This document shows, in pieces, positions 1 to 9,999 of a stretch of DNA of 64,000 bases (positions are counted from its first letter, which is position 1; each line of letters begins with the position of its first letter). The notes below the pieces were generated by a model. That model did no database searches, was not told the origin of the DNA, and saw only the letters and a list, made by a program, of their open reading frames with translations. The DNA is from an uncultured bacterium (GTDB taxonomy: Bacteria > Acidobacteriota > Thermoanaerobaculia > Thermoanaerobaculales > Thermoanaerobaculaceae), in the NCBI GenBank assembly GCA_937924755.1, contig CALEVZ010000028.1:62001-126000 (forward strand). The letters are read 5' to 3'. The position numbers were made by a program, and so were the translations under genes.

Positions 1-107
1 CTTGCCAGGAGGAACACCATCTGCAGCCCATGGCCATGTCCCGGCGATCGCCCCGACTCCCGCCGCTCAGCATAGCAGCTCGCTCCCCCCTCGGGACAAA
101 ACTCGTG

Positions 108-113
108 TAGAAT
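108..113 (+). promoter_or_regulatory. Candidate -10 element upstream of the S1-domain gene
   Basis: TAGAAT lies 53 bp before the chosen ATG at 167. No good -35 hexamer is visible 16-18 bp upstream. The same hexamer (TAGAAT or TACACT) precedes many genes in this window, which is the main support. Positions 1-107 hold no complete gene; the minus strand could encode the start of a leftward gene that runs off the window, but nothing is recognisable. Confidence 0.45.
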
Positions 114-166
114 AACTGGCCCGACCGTGCGGGCCACCCGCTCGGGCCATGCGGGAAGGATCGCCG

Positions 167-1588
167 ATGCTGGAAGAGAACTCCTCCACCCCCGACGCCC
201 AGAGCTTTGCTGAAGCGCTGGCCGAATCGTTTACCCACGACACCATCGAGGTCGGTCAACTGGTGAGCGGTGAAATCATGGCCGTCGCCGGCGACGTGGC
301 GCTCATCTCGGTGGGCGGCAAGACTGAGGCCGTCATGGACCGCTCGGAGCTGGGTGAATTGCGACCCGGCGATGGCCTCGATGCGGTGGTGGTGGCGCTG
401 CAGCCTGAGCTGCGCGTTTCCCATCGTTTGGCCATCGAGCGCCGGCAGCGCGAAGCCCTGCGCGGTGCCTACGCCAATTTGGTGCCGGTGGAGGGCAAGA
501 TCACCGGGCGTAACAAGGGTGGCTACGACGTTTCTATCGCCGGGATTCGCGCGTTCTGCCCTATGTCGCAGATCGATCTCGCCTTCCCCCGCAACGTCGA
601 CGCCTACCTGGGCAAGTCCTATCGCTTCCGGATCACCGAGTTGTCCGACGACCTCTCCACCATGGTGGTCTCCCGGGCGGCGGTGCTGAAGGAGGAGCGG
701 GAGCAGAGCGAGGCGCAGGCGTGGGAACGGATCACCACCGGCGCGGTGCTGGAGGGCGAGGTCAAGTCGATCCGTGATTTCGGGGTGTTCGTCGATCTCG
801 GTGGCGTCGATGGCATGGTGCATGTCAGCGAGCTTTCGCACCGCGCCAGTGTGCGCCCCTCCCAGGTGGTCAAACAAGGGCAGCGGGTTCGCGTCAAGGT
901 CCTCGAAGCAGACCGGGAAAAGCACCGTATCTCTCTCTCCATTAAGGCCCTGGAGGCTGACCCGTGGGCCGAGGCGAAGGACAGATTTTCCCCGGGCTCA
1001 TCCTTTACCGGTACCGTTGCGCGCAAGACCGAGTTCGGGATCTTCGTGGAACTTCTGCCCGGCGTCGATGGGCTGATCCACGTTTCCCAGCTTCCCCCGG
1101 GGCAGGGCATGGACGACGAAACCTTTGCTCGCGGCAACTCAGTTTCCGGGTGGGTCAAGGAGTTCGACCAGAATCGCCGGCGCATCTCATTGACCTTGAG
1201 GGAAATGGCCACCACCGACCCGTGGGCTGACGCCGCCGCTCGCTACCCCACCGGGACTCTGGTGGAGGGGGTCGTGGAACGTACAGCTTCGTTCGGTGTC
1301 TTCGTTGCCCTCGAAGCTGGTCTCACTGGTCTCATTCCCGCCTCGGAGGCGGACGTGCCCAAAGGCACCGACCTGGCCAGCCGTTTTGTTCCCGGCAGCA
1401 AGGTGTCCGCCGCGGTGCTGTCGGTGGACCCGGAGCGCAAGCGGCTTTCCCTGTCCGTCAAGAAGGCCAAGGAAAGCAAGGCCGCCAAGGAGTTCCGCAA
1501 GTGGTCCGAAGAGCGCCAGAGCGAGCGCCGCCAGGAGGTGACAGCGTTCGGCGCTGCCCTGGCCAAGGCCCTGGAGAGTAAACGTTAG
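167..1588 (+). CDS. S1 RNA-binding domain protein, S1-like (five OB-fold repeats)
   Basis: This 473-residue protein is built almost entirely of S1-type OB folds, which bind single-stranded RNA, usually in ribosomal protein S1 at translation initiation. Five repeats can be seen, beginning near residues 31, 110, 190, 280 and 370. The third (GVFVDLGGVDGMVHVSELS) and fourth (GIFVELLPGVDGLIHVSQL) are closest to the consensus. The C-terminus is basic and lysine/glutamate rich. I chose ATG 167 over ATG 149 because GGGAAGGA at 153-160 gives a good Shine-Dalgarno sequence with six-base spacing. The stop codon overlaps the convergent phoR stop. It may be ribosomal protein S1 itself or an S1-like paralogue; canonical S1 often has six repeats. 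Confidence 0.88.
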   Translation: MLEENSSTPDAQSFAEALAESFTHDTIEVGQLVSGEIMAVAGDVALISVGGKTEAVMDRSELGELRPGDGLDAVVVALQPELRVSHRLAIERRQREALRGAYANLVPVEGKITGRNKGGYDVSIAGIRAFCPMSQIDLAFPRNVDAYLGKSYRFRITELSDDLSTMVVSRAAVLKEEREQSEAQAWERITTGAVLEGEVKSIRDFGVFVDLGGVDGMVHVSELSHRASVRPSQVVKQGQRVRVKVLEADREKHRISLSIKALEADPWAEAKDRFSPGSSFTGTVARKTEFGIFVELLPGVDGLIHVSQLPPGQGMDDETFARGNSVSGWVKEFDQNRRRISLTLREMATTDPWADAAARYPTGTLVEGVVERTASFGVFVALEAGLTGLIPASEADVPKGTDLASRFVPGSKVSAAVLSVDPERKRLSLSVKKAKESKAAKEFRKWSEERQSERRQEVTAFGAALAKALESKR

Positions 1589-3294
1589 TTCCCTTTTTCG
1601 GGCTCTTGCCCCGAAGGCTCACCCCCGTGGCGGGGAAGCTGGACGACGACAGTGGTGCCGACTCCCTCCTGCGAGGTGAGGTGCACGGTCCCACCGAGTA
1701 CCTTCATGAGGTGCTTAACGATGGCGAGGCCGAGCCCTGAGCCGGTGCTCTGTTCATCCCGCCTGACGCGGTAAAAGCGCTGGAAAACAAAGGGGATTTC
1801 CTGCGCCGGGATGCCCACTCCCGTGTCGCTGACGGAGATCACTGCGCCGCCACCCTCGGCCGCGACCGACACTCTCACCTCGCCCCCGCGCCGATTGAAG
1901 CGAATGCCGTTGGAGACCAGGTTGGTGAGGACTTGCCCGAGGCGAACGGGATCACTCTCCAGCCAAACCGGCTCGCCCTCCACCACCAGGGTTACCTCCC
2001 CGGCGCCGGCCTCGCTGGAGAGATCCGCCACGACTTGACGGGCCACTGCGGTCACGTCGATAGGCTCGCGATGCAGTCGCACCTGGCCAGATTCAATGGC
2101 GGCCAGCTCCTCCAGGTCCTCGGCAAAGGTGGTCAACCGCTTGACCTGCCGGTTAAGGGCAGCGGCCAGTTCGGCCAGCTCTGGCTGCTCCGACACCTCT
2201 TCCGCCAGCCCCGCCAGCACCGTCAGTGGTGTGCGCAGCTCGTGCGCCAGATCGGCGACTAGGGCGCGGCGCGCTCGCTCCAGTTGGCGTTCACCGCGCA
2301 CATCCCGCAGCACGATGGCCGCCGCCAGTAGCGGGTGCGCCAGCGGGCAGACACGCACCGCCAGTTCCGCGCCCTCGGCGCCGGCGCAGGTGGTGAAGGA
2401 GGCGGCCCCCCCCTCCAGTGTCCCCTGCACGGCCCCCATCAGCTCCGGGGCCCGCACCGCCTCCACCAATGCCCGGCCGATCACCAGCGTCGACCCCAGC
2501 AGCCTTTCCGCCGCCGGGTTGGCAAAGCGCAAGCGCGCTTGAGAGTCAATGAGAACCACGCCCTCGCTGACCTCCGCCAGGGCGGCCCGCATCGCCTGCT
2601 GCGCCCGTTCCCCCTCCTCCCGCACGGCGCGAAAATGGCGGTCGGCGTCTTCGGCCAGGCTCTCCAAATCGGCGCCGGGGGGAAGATCCGACCACGGCGA
2701 CAGGTGGCGAGCCGCCCGCCGGTAAGCGGCGTGCTCCCAAGCCTGCGCCACGCCACCGGCGGCGGCGGCACACAAGACGACCACCAGCGCTGCAAACCAG
2801 GGAAATGGGAGATCTCCCGTCTCCGCCGCGGCGCGCGCGAACCCCAGCGTGCCCTCGGGTCCCACCACCGCCGCGGCGACATAAAGGCTCGGCCTGTCGG
2901 TGGTGAGGGATCGGCGACGCGCCGTCCCGACCCCTGCCGTCCTCGCCGCCTCAAGCTCGGGTTGGGCACTCTGGTTTTCCAGCCTGCCGAGAAGAGCCGC
3001 GGTGGCCCACGAATCCGCCCGCACCCAGCCGTCTTGATCGATGAGCGCCACATGAGAAGAGGAGGCCGTTGCCCATCGTCGGACCGTTGCGTCGGCGGCC
3101 GCCGCGGTCTCCGGCATTCCGGCCAGCAGCGGCACCGCCTCGGAAGCCAGTGCCGTTGCCACCGCCAGCAAGCGGGCGGTGGTCGCCTCCATCGCCGCGG
3201 CGTGGCGCTCCCTGGCCACACCGATCAGGCCGGCGAAACCTACCAGCGCGGTGACGATGAAGACTGTACCACCCGGCCTGCGCCGCAGCTTCAA
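1585..3294 (-). CDS. phoR: Phosphate-regulon sensor histidine kinase PhoR
   Basis: Membrane sensor kinase (569 residues) expected to phosphorylate the PhoB-type regulator encoded just upstream. An N-terminal membrane segment (about residues 9-27) and a second (about 165-188) flank a periplasmic region. A PAS-like stretch follows near 240-300 (GVVLIDSQARLRFANPAAE). The HisKA H-box is DLAHELRTPLTV, with the phospho-acceptor histidine. The ATPase domain shows the N box (LVSNGIRFN), DTGVGIP and GSGLGLAIVKHLM. It starts with TTG in a TTGA overlap with the phoB stop, so it is the last gene of the pst operon. The extracytoplasmic region is larger than in enteric PhoR. Assignment rests on domains and the pst neighbourhood. 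Confidence 0.93.
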   Translation of the reverse strand: MKLRRRPGGTVFIVTALVGFAGLIGVARERHAAAMEATTARLLAVATALASEAVPLLAGMPETAAAADATVRRWATASSSHVALIDQDGWVRADSWATAALLGRLENQSAQPELEAARTAGVGTARRRSLTTDRPSLYVAAAVVGPEGTLGFARAAAETGDLPFPWFAALVVVLCAAAAGGVAQAWEHAAYRRAARHLSPWSDLPPGADLESLAEDADRHFRAVREEGERAQQAMRAALAEVSEGVVLIDSQARLRFANPAAERLLGSTLVIGRALVEAVRAPELMGAVQGTLEGGAASFTTCAGAEGAELAVRVCPLAHPLLAAAIVLRDVRGERQLERARRALVADLAHELRTPLTVLAGLAEEVSEQPELAELAAALNRQVKRLTTFAEDLEELAAIESGQVRLHREPIDVTAVARQVVADLSSEAGAGEVTLVVEGEPVWLESDPVRLGQVLTNLVSNGIRFNRRGGEVRVSVAAEGGGAVISVSDTGVGIPAQEIPFVFQRFYRVRRDEQSTGSGLGLAIVKHLMKVLGGTVHLTSQEGVGTTVVVQLPRHGGEPSGQEPEKGN

Positions 3295-3977
3295 CGCTGC
3301 CCCCCGAAACGATAGCCGCTGCCGATCACCGTCTCGATGACCTCGCCAGCCAGTTTACGACGCAGCGTGCGGATATGTGCGTCCACCGTGCGCGCATCCA
3401 CCGCCGAGGCCAGTCCCCATACGGCGTCGAGGATTTGCTCCCGCGACGCGACGCGGCCCCCCAGGGAGATGAGATACCAGAGGATGTCCAGCTCCCGTTG
3501 GGTCAGGTGAACCGGTTTCCCCTCCCAACTGACGTGCCGGCGGTCCACGTCGACGATCAGCCGCCCGTCGTTGTACACCCCCTCCGGCACGCCCCGCTCC
3601 CAGCGCTGGCGACGCACCAAGGCCCGCACCCGCGCCAGCAGCTCGCGGGGAGAGAAGGGCTTGGTGAGGTAGTCGTCGGCGCCTTGCTCCAGCCCGGCGA
3701 CGCGATCGGCCTCGCTGGCCCGGGCGGTGAGCATCAGGATGGGCACCGTCCGCGTCGAGTCCCACCCGCGCAGCTCCCGACACAGGGTCATGCCGTCAGT
3801 ATCGGGCAGGTTCAGGTCCAGAATCACCAGTTCGGGCAGGTGCTGTTCGCAACCGCGCAGAAAATCCTGCCCTTTCAAGAACACTTCCACTTCGAACTCG
3901 CCGGTTCGTCGCAGTTGCCTGGCCACCAGCGAGGCGATGTCGACGTCGTCTTCGACCACGAAAACGCGCACGCTCAT
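3291..3977 (-). CDS. phoB: Phosphate-regulon response regulator PhoB (OmpR family)
   Basis: Two-domain response regulator of 228 residues. The receiver domain has the acidic pair near residues 9-10 (VVEDDVDIA), the phospho-acceptor aspartate in [13 protein letters not shown] near residue 53, and the conserved lysine in [15 protein letters not shown]-terminal winged-helix DNA-binding domain follows ([39 protein letters not shown]). It should bind PHO-box direct repeats, one of which I see upstream of pstS. Starts at ATG in an ATGA overlap with the upstream pstB stop, and phoR follows with a TTGA overlap, so kinase and regulator are translationally coupled. Confidence 0.95.
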   Translation of the reverse strand: MSVRVFVVEDDVDIASLVARQLRRTGEFEVEVFLKGQDFLRGCEQHLPELVILDLNLPDTDGMTLCRELRGWDSTRTVPILMLTARASEADRVAGLEQGADDYLTKPFSPRELLARVRALVRRQRWERGVPEGVYNDGRLIVDVDRRHVSWEGKPVHLTQRELDILWYLISLGGRVASREQILDAVWGLASAVDARTVDAHIRTLRRKLAGEVIETVIGSGYRFGGQR

Positions 3978-4735
3978 CCAAACCTCCCGGACACGTAGGC
4001 CTCGGTCTGACTGTCCTTGGGGGTGGTGAAGAGCTCGACGGTAGGGCCGTACTCGACCAGCCGACCGAGGAGGAAGAAGGCCGTTCGGTCGGCCACTCTG
4101 GTGGCCTGTTGCAGGTTGTGGGTGACAATCACCACGGTGAGCGAGCGGCCCAGCTCCAGCACCAGCTCCTCCACCCGGGCCGTGGACAGGGGATCGAGCG
4201 CTGACGCCGGCTCATCGAAGAGCAGAGCCTCGGGGCGAACGGCCAGCGCCCGGGCGATGCAGAGGCGTTGCTGCTGGCCACCCGAGAGCATGGAGGCCTG
4301 GAGATTCAGGCGATCCTTCACCTCGTCCCACAGGGCGGCGGCGCGCAGCGCCTCCTCCACCCGCAAGGCGAGCTGCGCCGGGGAAAGCCGCTCGTGCAGC
4401 CGTGGCCCGTAGGCCACGTTATCAAAAATCGACGACGGAAAAGGGTTGGAGCGCTGGAAAACCATGCCCACCCGCCTTCGCAGGGCCACCGGATCGGCGC
4501 GGCTGGAGTAGATGTCCTGCCCATCGAGCAGCACGCGCCCGGTGAGGGCAAAGCCCGGGACCACGTCGTTCATGCGGTTGAGGCTACGCAGGAGGGTCGA
4601 TTTCCCGCACCCCGAGGGCCCGATGAAGGCCGTGACTCCGCGGGCGGGGATATCCATCGTCACCTCGTGCAAAGCCCGAGTGCCCCCATAAAAGCACGAC
4701 ACCTGCTGCAGGCGAAAGCGCACCTCCTCGCTCAA
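3974..4735 (-). CDS. pstB: Phosphate ABC transporter ATP-binding protein PstB (copy downstream of phoU)
   Basis: ABC ATPase of 253 residues that energises phosphate import. Walker A is [19 protein letters not shown], typical of PstB; the Q loop is [15 protein letters not shown]; the ABC signature is [16 protein letters not shown]; Walker B is [13 protein letters not shown]; the switch histidine lies in [10 protein letters not shown]. The start is TTG in a TTGA overlap with the phoU stop. It is the second pstB of the operon; the two are clearly diverged paralogues rather than a recent tandem duplicate, since N-termini and many surface stretches differ. Which one pairs with PstCA cannot be told from sequence. 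Confidence 0.95.
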   Translation of the reverse strand: MSEEVRFRLQQVSCFYGGTRALHEVTMDIPARGVTAFIGPSGCGKSTLLRSLNRMNDVVPGFALTGRVLLDGQDIYSSRADPVALRRRVGMVFQRSNPFPSSIFDNVAYGPRLHERLSPAQLALRVEEALRAAALWDEVKDRLNLQASMLSGGQQQRLCIARALAVRPEALLFDEPASALDPLSTARVEELVLELGRSLTVVIVTHNLQQATRVADRTAFFLLGRLVEYGPTVELFTTPKDSQTEAYVSGRFG

Positions 4736-5421
4736 TCGCGGCCACCCTCCGGTCGCTGGTGGCGAATGTCCTCACCCTCCACCAGGTAGACAACTTGCTC
4801 CGAGATGTTCGTCGCCTGGTCGGCCACCCGCTCCAGGGAGCGGGCGATCAGGAGCAACGCCAGGGCGCGGGGGATGGTGCGGGCGTCTTCCATCATGTAG
4901 GTGAGCAACTCCCGAAAGATTTCCTCGTGCATGGCGTCCACTTCATCGTCCTGGGCTACCACCCGGCGGGCTGCCGCCGCGTCGCCGGCCACGAAAGCGG
5001 AAATGGCATCGCGCACCATGGCCGAGGCCAGGCGCGCCATGCGGGGCATGATCACGAACGGCTTGAGGGGCGGCTGGCGGTTGAGCAGCAGTGCCTGCTC
5101 GGCGATGTTGACGGCGTGATCGGCGACCCTCTCCAGATCCGGGGCGATCTTGCCGGCCGTGATCACCAGGCGGAGATCGCGGGCCAGCGGACGTTCCCGT
5201 ACGATCAGTTCGATGATACGGCGATCCACCTCGATTTCCCGCTGATCGATCCCGACATCCCCGGCAATCACCGCGGAAGCCGCCGCGTCGTCCCGTTCCA
5301 CCACAGCGCGTACGGCGAGCGCCAGCTGTCGCTCCACCTCGCCTGCCATGGTCAGGAGCAGCCCCTTCAGACCTTCCAGTTCCTGCTCGATCCTTCTCTC
5401 CATGCTGCTCCTCCTAGCCAA
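4732..5421 (-). CDS. phoU: Phosphate signalling regulator PhoU
   Basis: All-helical PhoU of 229 residues, which links the Pst transporter to PhoR and keeps the Pho response off when phosphate is plentiful. Two PhoU repeats are visible: one around residues 20-110 ([34 protein letters not shown]) and one around 120-215 ([40 protein letters not shown]). The paired E-x-x-R-V-A-D-x-A-x-N-I signatures are the metal-binding motifs of the family. It sits between two pstB genes, overlapping the upstream one by 8 bp and the downstream one by 4 bp. Confidence 0.95.
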   Translation of the reverse strand: MARRSSMERRIEQELEGLKGLLLTMAGEVERQLALAVRAVVERDDAAASAVIAGDVGIDQREIEVDRRIIELIVRERPLARDLRLVITAGKIAPDLERVADHAVNIAEQALLLNRQPPLKPFVIMPRMARLASAMVRDAISAFVAGDAAAARRVVAQDDEVDAMHEEIFRELLTYMMEDARTIPRALALLLIARSLERVADQATNISEQVVYLVEGEDIRHQRPEGGRD

Positions 5422-6178
5422 AGCGGCCGGTCAGGTACTCCTCGGTCAGGCGTTCTCGCGGTGCGGCGAACATGGCCGCCGTTTCCCCCTCCTCGATGAG
5501 TTTCCCCAGGTACAGAAACGCCGTGCGATGGGCAACCCGGGCCGCCTGCTGCAGGTTGTGGGTGACCAGCACGATGGTCACCTCCCGGGAGAGCTCCAGG
5601 ATGGTCTCCTCCAGCTTGGCGGTGGCGATGGGGTCGAGAGCCGACGCCGGCTCATCGAGCAATAGGATTTGCGGGCCCGAGGCGAGGGCGCGGGCGATAC
5701 ACAAACGCTGTTGCTGTCCCCCCGACAGCTCGAAGGCGGAGGCGTGCAGACGGTCCTTCACCTCGTCCCACAGCTGGGCACGCCGCAAGGAGGCTTCCAC
5801 CAGTTCTGCCAGTACGGCAGGATCGCGGACCCCCGCCATGCGCGGGCCGAAGGACACGTTGCGGGCGATGGACTGGGGGAAGGGGTTGGGTTTTTGGAAA
5901 ACCATCCCCACTTGCGAGCGCAGTTCTTCCAGGGGAAAAGAGGGATCGTAGGCGTCCCTCCCGTGCACCAGGACCTCACCGTTGCGAAAGAAGCCGGCGA
6001 GGTGATCGTTCATGCGATTGAAGCACCGCAACAGCGTCGACTTGCCGCACCCCGAAGGGCCGATGAAGGCGGTGATCTGTCGCTCGGGGATGGTCAGGTC
6101 GATGGCCTGCAGCACCGCCGTACTGCCGAAGCCCGCCAACAGCGAGCGGGTGCGCAACGCGGCCGGAGCGGTGGTCAT
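5414..6178 (-). CDS. pstB: Phosphate ABC transporter ATP-binding protein PstB (copy upstream of phoU)
   Basis: ABC ATPase of 254 residues with PstB hallmarks: Walker [21 protein letters not shown] loop VGMVFQKPNPFPQSI, signature [16 protein letters not shown], Walker [14 protein letters not shown], and the switch histidine in [10 protein letters not shown]. It lies immediately after pstA (ATGA overlap), the usual pstB position, so it is the more likely cognate ATPase of the PstCA channel. The other pstB follows phoU. Confidence 0.95.
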   Translation of the reverse strand: MTTAPAALRTRSLLAGFGSTAVLQAIDLTIPERQITAFIGPSGCGKSTLLRCFNRMNDHLAGFFRNGEVLVHGRDAYDPSFPLEELRSQVGMVFQKPNPFPQSIARNVSFGPRMAGVRDPAVLAELVEASLRRAQLWDEVKDRLHASAFELSGGQQQRLCIARALASGPQILLLDEPASALDPIATAKLEETILELSREVTIVLVTHNLQQAARVAHRTAFLYLGKLIEEGETAAMFAAPRERLTEEYLTGRFG

Positions 6179-7779
6179 ACGGCGGACCTCGACAGCCGCC
6201 GGCGCAGGCGAGCGCGCAACGCGACGGCCACCACGTTGAGCACCACCACCAGCGCCAGCAGTACCAGCGTGGTGGCGTACACCATGGGCTTGGCCGCCTC
6301 CACGTTGGGGGACTGAAATCCCACGTCGTAGATGTGGAACCCCAGGTGCATGAACTTGCGCTCCAAGTGCAAGTAGGGCGGCGTGCCGTCCAGGGGGAGC
6401 GCCGGGGCCAGCTTGACCACGCCGGTGAGCATCAGGGGCGCCACCTCACCGGCGGCGCGGGCCACCGCCAGGATCGTCCCGGTGAGAACCCCCGGCGCCG
6501 CATACGGCAGCACCACGTGGCGCAGAGTCTGCCAGCGGGTGGCCCCCAGGGCGCGCGCCCCGTCGCGAGTGGCGTCGGGGACCGACTGCAACCCCTCTTC
6601 GGTGGCCACCACCACCACCGGCACGGTGAGCAGCGCCAGGGTGAGCGACGCCCACAGGATCCCCCCCGTCCCGAAGGTGGGGGTGGGCAGCGAATCGGCG
6701 AACAACAGCCGGTCGATGGTACCGCCCACCCCGTAGACGAAGAAGGCGAGGCCGAAGGCGCCGAACACGATGGACGGCACCCCCGCCAGGTTGGCCAGGG
6801 CCAGCCGCACCGCCCGGGTAAACACTCCACCGCTGGCGTACTCGTTGAGATAGACGGCGGTGATGACTCCCAGCGGCACCACCGCGAAGGTCATGAGAAA
6901 GACCAAAAGGGCGGTCCCGAACAGTGCCGGGAAGATTCCACCCTCGGTGTTGGCCTCGCGCGGCTCGGCGGAAAGGAACTCCCACCACCGGGAGAGATAC
7001 AACTCCACGCGCGCCCCCAAGCCGAGCGCGTTGATCGGCACCGCGCGGACCACCCCCGCCGCCGGGACGGTCATCACCTGGCCACCAGCCGCGTTCATCA
7101 CCAGGGTGACCTCCTCGGCCTGGTGGCGCACCTCGGCGAGACGAGCTAAAAGGGGCGCTGCGTTCTCCTCCTCGTGCTGCCGAGCACGTTCCAGGGCGGC
7201 GAGGGCTCGCTGGCGACGCCGTTCGTTCTTCGCCCCCTTCGCCCGCGCCTCGTACTTCACCACCGGGGCGTGCAAGGCCGCCAGGCGATCCAGCACATGA
7301 CGTTCTTCCTCGACCAGCTCCCGGCCCCGTCGAATCGCACGCGCAACAGCGTCGCTGAAGCGCTCATCGGTGCCGCGAACGATCCCCTCGGGGGATCGCA
7401 ACTCGCCGGCGAACCCGTAGAAGTTGCCGTACTCCCGCCGTTCCACCAGCCACGCCGCGGAGGGGACCTCCCGAGCCACCACGGCGGCCTTGGGCACCCA
7501 GACGAAATCCTGCCCCTCCAGGTCGCGGTTGCCGGTCTTCAGCCTCCAGCGCTCGTGCCCGGGGTGGTTGGGGTCCGCCTCCCGCGTCCATACCTCCCCC
7601 AACAGCACTCGCCCATCGGCCAGGTGCAGTTGCACCAGCGGCCTGGGCCAGAACGCCTTGCCCGCCACCGCAGAGACCACCGCCACGAGTCCCACCACCA
7701 TCGCCAGGCTGATCAGGAGCGCGGCGGCGGCCAGCCAGCGGGCGGCGACCCCCTCTTTGAGCCAGGGGGTGTGCATCAT
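6175..7779 (-). CDS. pstA: Phosphate ABC transporter permease PstA, long form
   Basis: Inner-membrane permease of the phosphate transporter. I start at ATG 7779, in an ATGA overlap with the pstC stop, giving 534 residues; longer open-frame versions reach into pstC. After a first membrane helix (about 16-40) comes a large insertion of about 220 residues, probably periplasmic, including a charged coiled-coil-like stretch near residues 145-215. The permease core then follows, with the EAA-like loop WQTLRHVVLPYAAPGVLTG and helices to the end. The usual PstA is near 280-300 residues. Long PstA with an N-terminal insertion is known in some proteobacteria; here it pairs with an equally enlarged PstC. 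Confidence 0.9.
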   Translation of the reverse strand: MMHTPWLKEGVAARWLAAAALLISLAMVVGLVAVVSAVAGKAFWPRPLVQLHLADGRVLLGEVWTREADPNHPGHERWRLKTGNRDLEGQDFVWVPKAAVVAREVPSAAWLVERREYGNFYGFAGELRSPEGIVRGTDERFSDAVARAIRRGRELVEEERHVLDRLAALHAPVVKYEARAKGAKNERRRQRALAALERARQHEEENAAPLLARLAEVRHQAEEVTLVMNAAGGQVMTVPAAGVVRAVPINALGLGARVELYLSRWWEFLSAEPREANTEGGIFPALFGTALLVFLMTFAVVPLGVITAVYLNEYASGGVFTRAVRLALANLAGVPSIVFGAFGLAFFVYGVGGTIDRLLFADSLPTPTFGTGGILWASLTLALLTVPVVVVATEEGLQSVPDATRDGARALGATRWQTLRHVVLPYAAPGVLTGTILAVARAAGEVAPLMLTGVVKLAPALPLDGTPPYLHLERKFMHLGFHIYDVGFQSPNVEAAKPMVYATTLVLLALVVVLNVVAVALRARLRRRLSRSAV

Positions 7780-9929
7780 GCCGCCAGCCTCCCGAAGCGC
7801 TTGCGCAGACGCTCGGCCACCGCCGCGGCCACCATGTTGATGGCGAAGGTGAAGCAGAAGAGCAACAACGCAGTCAAGATCAGCACTCGATAGAGGGTGC
7901 CGCCGTAGGGAGCCTCGGGCAATTCCACGGCGATGGTCGCCGCCATGGTGCGCATGCCGTTGAAGGGAGACAGCGACATCAACGGGGTGTTCCCCGTCGC
8001 CATGAGCACGATCATGGTCTCCCCCACCGCCCGGCCCAGCCCCAGCATCACCGCCGCGAACAACCCTGGGCTGGCGGCAGGGATGACCACCGTGCGCGCC
8101 GCCTCCCACGGGGTCGCGCCCAGTGCCAGGGACGCCGCCACCAGGCTGGGCGGCACGTTGGAGAGGGCATCCTCGGCGATCGTGAAGATGATGGGAATCA
8201 CTGCAAAGCCGAGGGCAAACCCCACTACCATGGCGTTGCGTTGGTCATAGGTGACCCCCAGCCGCTGGTACAGCCAGTGGACCACGTCGCCGCCGAACCA
8301 TGCCTGGTGCAGGTGCGGTTCGAGAACAATCAAAACCGTGCCGGCGACCACCAGCATGCCCAAGACCACCACGAGCTCTCGTGCCCCGGACAGACGCCGC
8401 TGCCAGCGGGCCGGGGCCAGCGACCACACCACCGCCACCGCAGCCACGCTGGGCGCCGCCAGCAGCACGCCCGCGGAGATCAGCAGGTGCTCGCGCACCA
8501 GCGGTGCCAAAAACAGCGCCGCCAAGAACCCCACGACCACGGATGGCACCGCTGCCATCAGCTCGATCACCGGCTTGACCACCTCGCGCAGGCCCCGGGG
8601 GGCGAACTGATTGACGTACAGCGCCCCTGCAAGCGCCAGGGGGGCGGAAAAGAGAAGCGCGTACAGAGCCCCCTTGAGGGTGCCCACGATGAGCGGCAAC
8701 AGGGAGAGCTTGGGCTCGAACCCCGCCGAACCGCCGCTCGACTGCCATACCACATGGGCGCGTTCATACCCCTCGTAGCGCACCGGCAAAAATAGCGTTG
8801 CGAGACTCGCCTCGGGGTGGTGGAGCTGTAGACTCCAACGGTGTACCGCACCCTTTGCGGTCACAGCGAAGGCGCCATCCAGGCGCGGGGACAGGCGCGC
8901 CACCACGGCGTCGGCCGGATACCCGGGAAGAGCCAACAGGGTGCGCCGACTGGTCAGGTGCAGGATCTCCGCCGCGGTGATGCGCTGCACGAGAAAGCTC
9001 TTCTCCCGCTGCGACGGCGTCACCGCGATGACCCGACCGCTCCCATGGAACTGCGCCGCCTGGTCCAATCGCCATCCGGCCCCGGCCGCAGGCAGCGCCT
9101 GCCACGCCTCCACCTCGCCGCTCTCCCCGCCCAGCACCAGAGTCACATCGCCTAGAAGCACCGCCGCGGTGGTGGGGCGAAAACTCAGCGGAACACTGGC
9201 CGTTGGTTCCAGCAAGGACACCTCGGGGTCCAGGCGCTGAAACCACTGCAGTCCGTTCGCCGTGGCGACCCAGGCCTGCTCCCCCGACGCCGTCAGCGCT
9301 CCCGCCACCGCCGGACCCGCCACCGCGAGGTTGGTCGCCGACGTGCTCTTCTCGGAGAGGTGCACGACGCTCGCACCGTCCTCGGTGCCCACCAGCACCT
9401 TCGCACTGCTTCCCTCTCCCACCACGGCGAGCAGGTGTTTCCCGTCCCCCGCGGCAGTTGCGGCAATGGCCCGCAAACGCGGTTGCAAGACGCGCCTCTC
9501 GCCCTCCCAGATCACCCGCTGGCGCCAACTGAAAGCATGCAAACGGCCAACCCCGTCGACGGCAACCAGGAAGCGGCCATCCGCGGAGAAGAGGGCCTGG
9601 TGGACAGGCGGCTGGACCCCCTCCAGGGGTATGACCTCCACCTCGCCGTCGCGACCCACCAGGTGCAGAGAACCCTCCGCCCCCACCACGGTCACCCGTT
9701 CCCGGTACTCATCCTCGGCCGCGGCCAGGGGCACCCCCTGGGGAACGACGCCTTCGCTGCTGGCCCGGGGCGAGCGCAACACCGGAACGCTCTCGATCAC
9801 CAGGAAGAGGACGAGGAGAAACGTGGCAATGAGCACTGCCGCCCCGCCACCGGTGATCAACCCCGCCATCCAGCGGTCGATGGCGCGGGCGCGGGCCCGG
9901 AATCGCGCCGTGTCTGCCCTCACCTGCAC
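7776..9929 (-). CDS. pstC: Phosphate ABC transporter permease PstC with large propeller-like insertion
   Basis: Permease subunit of 717 residues, more than twice normal PstC. The first membrane helix is at about 27-47. About 330 residues of beta-rich, repeat-containing sequence follow (about 60-395), with segments such as LFSADGRFLVAVDG and LVLGGESGEVEAW that resemble WD or propeller blades; this region should be periplasmic. The transport core begins near 405 and carries the conserved loop EAARTVVIPAASPGLF and GLGRAVGET. SD GGAGG precedes two possible GTG starts, 9929 and 9923; the second has better spacing. A 70-bp gap separates it from pstS. The inserted domain might sense or hand over phosphate, but that is inference. 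Confidence 0.9.
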   Translation of the reverse strand: MQVRADTARFRARARAIDRWMAGLITGGGAAVLIATFLLVLFLVIESVPVLRSPRASSEGVVPQGVPLAAAEDEYRERVTVVGAEGSLHLVGRDGEVEVIPLEGVQPPVHQALFSADGRFLVAVDGVGRLHAFSWRQRVIWEGERRVLQPRLRAIAATAAGDGKHLLAVVGEGSSAKVLVGTEDGASVVHLSEKSTSATNLAVAGPAVAGALTASGEQAWVATANGLQWFQRLDPEVSLLEPTASVPLSFRPTTAAVLLGDVTLVLGGESGEVEAWQALPAAGAGWRLDQAAQFHGSGRVIAVTPSQREKSFLVQRITAAEILHLTSRRTLLALPGYPADAVVARLSPRLDGAFAVTAKGAVHRWSLQLHHPEASLATLFLPVRYEGYERAHVVWQSSGGSAGFEPKLSLLPLIVGTLKGALYALLFSAPLALAGALYVNQFAPRGLREVVKPVIELMAAVPSVVVGFLAALFLAPLVREHLLISAGVLLAAPSVAAVAVVWSLAPARWQRRLSGARELVVVLGMLVVAGTVLIVLEPHLHQAWFGGDVVHWLYQRLGVTYDQRNAMVVGFALGFAVIPIIFTIAEDALSNVPPSLVAASLALGATPWEAARTVVIPAASPGLFAAVMLGLGRAVGETMIVLMATGNTPLMSLSPFNGMRTMAATIAVELPEAPYGGTLYRVLILTALLLFCFTFAINMVAAAVAERLRKRFGRLAA

Positions 9930-9999
9930 CGTCCTCCCCAGCCCGGATCAGCTTCCAGCGCGGGATGCCCGACCATGATCCGCGACACTGCCAGCCCCC

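Noticed and set aside
1-107. Leftward gene starting in the first 100 bases
   Set aside because: A few minus-strand ATG codons and a TATGCT hexamer are present, but too little sequence remains to support a gene.
7780-8109. Longer PstA start giving 644 residues
   Set aside because: The extra residues are read from pstC in another frame; ATG 7779 in an ATGA overlap is natural.
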